A program made the translations under genes and the position numbers. From the NCBI GenBank assembly GCA_964616545.1, contig CAZTUA010000027.1, positions 1-64,000 on the forward strand: a stretch of DNA of 64,000 nucleotides. The letters are read 5' to 3'. The DNA comes from JAQVEM01 sp964616545. GTDB lineage: Bacteria; Actinomycetota; Humimicrobiia; Humimicrobiales; Humimicrobiaceae. Shown one piece after another: positions 61,521-64,000 of the stretch. Numbering within the stretch: position 1 is the stretch's first letter; the number at the start of each line of letters is the position of its first letter. The notes under the pieces were generated by a model that ran no database searches, had not been told where the DNA came from, and was given only the letters and a program-made list of their open reading frames with translations.

Positions 61521-62528
61521 CTATCGTGTACCGGTCACGACTCTGCCCTTTACCGCTGGCTTTATGTTCTTTCTTGTGGAATAACTTTTCTTAAAGTAAG
61601 GTGATTTGCTTAAAAGCCAGTAACGGACAAATGGTTTTACAACCCTGACAAGATTCCTCTTAAATCCAAGATGCTTTTTAATATCTGCTAAAAAATCATC
61701 CAGATTTTTATTCTGAAAATTTAAGAGTCTCTGACTCTCGGTGGTATCCATCCAGTCAAGATAAAAAGGTTCAGATGAAAATGATTCATCCGGCAGCATT
61801 CCGATACCGATAAAACTTAGAACTTTATTTATAAAGTCCCTCTGATACATCTGGCATTTCTTCCCACCGCCTATAAGGAGGGTTTTATTCTTTATTTTTT
61901 CATTTGTTGCAGCATTTGCCAGAGCGATACCTGCATCATGTGCATGTATCAATTCAATCCTGGTATCTGGCGGAACATTGAAAAGCAAAGGATCCAGTCC
62001 GCATAGCGATACACATAACACCGCACCCAGTCTTAAGATAACCCAGTCCAGACCAGACACCTTCATAAGCTGCTCACAGGCCACTTTGTGATGTGAATAA
62101 TTGTCCGTTGGCATTACCGGGTCCAGAGCAGTTCTTGGCGGTTTGAAATTTTTTGTTTTCCCGAATACAGAAACGGATGAGGCAAATACAATCTTCGGTT
62201 TTTTAGGAATCACCCTTAGTGCATTCAGAAGATTTCTGGTTCCTTCAACATTAATTTCCCAGGTCCAGTTCGGCTTTTCTTCACTTAGGGAAGGTATTAA
62301 AAAAGCCAGATGTATTACTGCATCCTGATTCTCTACGGCCCTTTCTACATCTTCTCTGCTTGTGATATCACCCCATATTATTTCTATATCTGATTTAAAT
62401 TTCTTATAAATTTTTTCATTTGCAGCGGTTTTTAATTCCATTACCCTTACACTGCAGTCTTTTTTAAGCAATTCATGTATGGTGAACATTCCTACATTGC
62501 CAAAACCGCCTGTTACAAGTATGTTCAA
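61521..62528 (-). CDS. NAD-dependent epimerase/dehydratase (extended SDR)
   Basis: 335 residues. The cofactor motif VTGGFGNVGMF is at the N terminus, the active-site Ser region reads FASSVSVFG and YSHHK supplies the YxxxK pair. The substrate is unknown. An ATG at 62543 overlaps the ribosome binding site GGAGG; the TTG at 62528, eight bases after GGAGG, is the better start. It lies 42 bases after the TetR gene and is probably under its control. Confidence 0.85.
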   Translation of the reverse strand: MNILVTGGFGNVGMFTIHELLKKDCSVRVMELKTAANEKIYKKFKSDIEIIWGDITSREDVERAVENQDAVIHLAFLIPSLSEEKPNWTWEINVEGTRNLLNALRVIPKKPKIVFASSVSVFGKTKNFKPPRTALDPVMPTDNYSHHKVACEQLMKVSGLDWVILRLGAVLCVSLCGLDPLLFNVPPDTRIELIHAHDAGIALANAATNEKIKNKTLLIGGGKKCQMYQRDFINKVLSFIGIGMLPDESFSSEPFYLDWMDTTESQRLLNFQNKNLDDFLADIKKHLGFKRNLVRVVKPFVRYWLLSKSPYFKKSYSTRKNIKPAVKGRVVTGTR

Positions 62529-62569
62529 TTTCTGTTCCTCCATTTTTTTACTTATTCTTAAACTTTTTA

Positions 62570-63160
62570 TTATTTTACAATACCTTTTAATAAAATCTCC
62601 GGACTTTCCCTGGCTACTCTATCCCAGTCGGTTCCCTCAGGATCCAGCATTCCCTGCATTATGAATCCCACAGCTGCTGCTATTATCATTCTGCTGACAG
62701 TATCCGGATTGACTTTTCTTATTAATCCTTTTCTTGTTCCTTCGTCTATAAGGTCTTTAAATAGCTCCAGGTATTTGTAATATGAACCTATGGTGATTTT
62801 TCTTAATTTCCTGTCCCTTGAGGCCCTGATCCATAATTCAATGAAAATAGGCAGTTTCCCCGCAGCTTCCTGAAATACTGATTTTGCTTTACCGATATTT
62901 AAAAACAGCTCCAGCATACTTGATGAATCATGTTTTGCGGATTCAACATAATCGTCGATTATTTTTAGCCACTGGTTCAGCATCACCAGATAAAGCTCCT
63001 GCTTGCTTTTAAAGTGGTGGTAAAAAGCACCCTTGCTCATCCCGGCAGTTTTACAGATTACATCTACGCCGGAAGCATCAAGCCCGTATTTTGTAAAACA
63101 AACCTCGGCTGCATTAATCAGCTTTCTTTTGGATTCTCTGCCTTTGTCCCTTAATTTCAT
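62570..63160 (-). CDS. TetR-family regulator
   Basis: 196 residues. N-terminal HTH with NAAEVCFTKYGLDASGVDVI and AGMSKGAFYHHFKSKQELY, followed by a ligand-binding helical domain. AAGGGAG precedes the ATG. The near-palindrome ACCAACTGGTCGGT, 27 bases upstream, is a likely operator. It precedes the SDR gene and presumably controls both. Confidence 0.92.
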   Translation of the reverse strand: MKLRDKGRESKRKLINAAEVCFTKYGLDASGVDVICKTAGMSKGAFYHHFKSKQELYLVMLNQWLKIIDDYVESAKHDSSSMLELFLNIGKAKSVFQEAAGKLPIFIELWIRASRDRKLRKITIGSYYKYLELFKDLIDEGTRKGLIRKVNPDTVSRMIIAAAVGFIMQGMLDPEGTDWDRVARESPEILLKGIVK

Positions 63161-63186
63161 ATTACTCCCTTATTTCTGTAAAAAAT

Positions 63187-63200
63187 ACCAACTGGTCGGT
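63187..63200. promoter_or_regulatory. candidate TetR operator
   Basis: ACCAACTGGTCGGT fits the degenerate palindrome ACCrACyrGTyGGT common to many TetR-family sites. It lies in the promoter region of the TetR-SDR genes. Confidence 0.55.
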
Positions 63201-63269
63201 TTAATATTAATATAATAATCTCCGGATGTCAACTACGGAAGAATTTTTCTGTTTCCGGGTATTTATTTT

Positions 63270-63692
63270 TTATTGGCCGGGTATTTTTTTGTTCATCTCT
63301 TCAATATAAGGTTTTATATCTATAATGGGGGTATTATCAAGCATATCCACATTTTTTACTTTAATTTTATTACCTTCTACTTTTAAAACCTCTGCCACTG
63401 ACATCCCTATATGATTGGGCCTGTGCGGGGACCTTGAGGCAAAAACACCCCTTTCCCCGCGGGAACCAGGAGGTGTTGCTGTAAGCCTCTGGCCGTCCAG
63501 ACGGTCAAAATAAAATAGAATGATAATATGCTCGCATTTTTCCAGTCCCTCTATGCCTTTTTTGTATTCCTCATAGACTTCAATTACACCCTCCGCACCG
63601 CCTGAATATTTAGCCTGGCGCGGAGCCTGTCCCCTTTCTTTGTAGGGGGTTCTTATCCTTCCTATCGGTCTTATAATGTACTCTTCTTCCAT
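63270..63692 (-). CDS. TrmO/TsaA-like protein
   Basis: 140 residues of the TsaA (UPF0066) fold: RPIGRIRTPYKERGQAPRQ, HIIILFYFDRLDG and GVFASRSPHRPNHIGMSVAE. E. coli TrmO methylates the threonylcarbamoyl adenosine at tRNA position 37, but single-domain homologues are also found beside metal or peptide transporters with unknown roles. Its ATG follows the stop codon of the ABC ATPase gene by one base, so the two are co-expressed. Confidence 0.88.
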   Translation of the reverse strand: MEEEYIIRPIGRIRTPYKERGQAPRQAKYSGGAEGVIEVYEEYKKGIEGLEKCEHIIILFYFDRLDGQRLTATPPGSRGERGVFASRSPHRPNHIGMSVAEVLKVEGNKIKVKNVDMLDNTPIIDIKPYIEEMNKKIPGQ

Positions 63693-63693
63693 A

Positions 63694-64000
63694 TTATCTT
63701 AACCTTTCTTTCTTTATGATTCCCTCATCCAGCCTTAACAATCTATCGCTCACCTTTCTTGCCACACCCAGGTCGTGTGTTATAAAAAGCATTCCAAGTC
63801 CCCTCTCTTCCTGTATCCGGTTTAGAAGCTTCAGGACTTTTGCCTGTATGCTCGGGTCAAGAAATGATGTAGGCTCATCCGCTATTATTATTTTAGGAGA
63901 TAGAATAAGAGCTCTTGCTATAATCACCCTCTGGAGCTCTCCGCCGCTTAAATGGTGCGTGTAATCATATAGAAAGTCATCGTCAGCGGGAAGCTCTACT
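63694..64000 (-). CDS. ABC transporter ATPase, peptide/nickel type (partial)
   Basis: The gene runs off the right edge, so only the C-terminal 101 codons are present. The signature HHLSGGELQRVIIARAL, Walker B KIIIADEPTSFLD and switch histidine LFITHDLGV are visible, as in DppF/OppF/NikE proteins. The permease and binding-protein genes would lie beyond the window. Coupling to the TrmO-like gene is by a one-base gap. Confidence 0.88.
   Translation of the reverse strand, partial: VELPADDDFLYDYTHHLSGGELQRVIIARALILSPKIIIADEPTSFLDPSIQAKVLKLLNRIQEERGLGMLFITHDLGVARKVSDRLLRLDEGIIKKERLR

Overview
The window is an AT-rich stretch of a bacterial chromosome from an anaerobe. A complete Rnf ferredoxin:NAD+ oxidoreductase operon, a flavodiiron protein next to desulfoferrodoxin, NikR and two radical or Fe-S enzymes (a PflX-like protein and endonuclease III) indicate a strictly anaerobic, O2-defended energy metabolism. 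Many lipoproteins, an LCP-type cell-wall ligase, MsmK/UgpC-type sugar ABC transporters and the absence of any outer-membrane protein fit a monoderm-like or uncultivated deep-branching lineage. The lineage cannot be fixed from the sequence alone. No rRNA, tRNA, CRISPR array or prophage was recognised.

Layout. 0-4.4 kb is accessory: a lipoprotein gene, an apparently intact IS1595-family element (865-2565, with terminal inverted repeats and an 8-bp target duplication), a PD40/TolB-like lipoprotein that stops inside a repeat, and a radC fragment. 4.5-17.3 kb is one minus-strand catabolic cluster: LacI regulator, two permeases, ATPase, a 59-aa membrane protein, a nitrilase-fold amidohydrolase, the sugar-binding lipoprotein, a YcjM-like GH13_18 phosphorylase, a GH38 alpha-mannosidase of the MngB kind and glycerate kinase. 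The three enzymes converge on glycerate, so the best reading is uptake and breakdown of glucosylglycerate and mannosylglycerate, compatible solutes made by other microbes. 17.4-23.5 kb holds an AAC(3)-like acetyltransferase, an orphan ABC ATPase with altered signature and switch residues, a GH30 lipoprotein, a PAS-GGDEF-HD-GYP protein and an XRE regulator.

23.5-35.6 kb is rich in DNA-maintenance genes: two PolX-type polymerases (Pol beta + PHP), Pcm, DUF763, endonuclease III, and an Mre11-like nuclease followed by a Rad50-like ATPase with a membrane hairpin in its coiled coil. NikR and a methyltransferase sit between. 35.6-41.8 kb is apbE-rnfCDGEAB. 41.9-47.1 kb has a SAF-domain dehydrogenase, two cell-surface or membrane proteins and a cupin. 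47.2-53.7 kb groups a GH130 mannoside phosphorylase/hydrolase, an (alpha/alpha)6-type protein and two GT4 glycosyltransferases, with an RRM protein, a membrane HExxH protein and dodecin interspersed. 53.9-64 kb carries a 45-aa membrane peptide, a DUF4214-LCP fusion, a TIGR02757 protein, the oxygen-defence pair, an AMP-ligase/ACP/PlsC trifunctional protein, a TetR-controlled SDR, a TrmO-like protein and a truncated peptide-type ABC ATPase at the edge.

The most interesting items are the putative two-solute glycerate-yielding operon, in which a GH38 enzyme would act on unphosphorylated mannosylglycerate, the membrane-anchored Mre11/Rad50-like pair, the degenerate orphan MsmK-like ATPase, the twin PolX arrangement with DUF763 and Nth, and the GH130/GT4 cluster that may make and break a mannan-like polymer.
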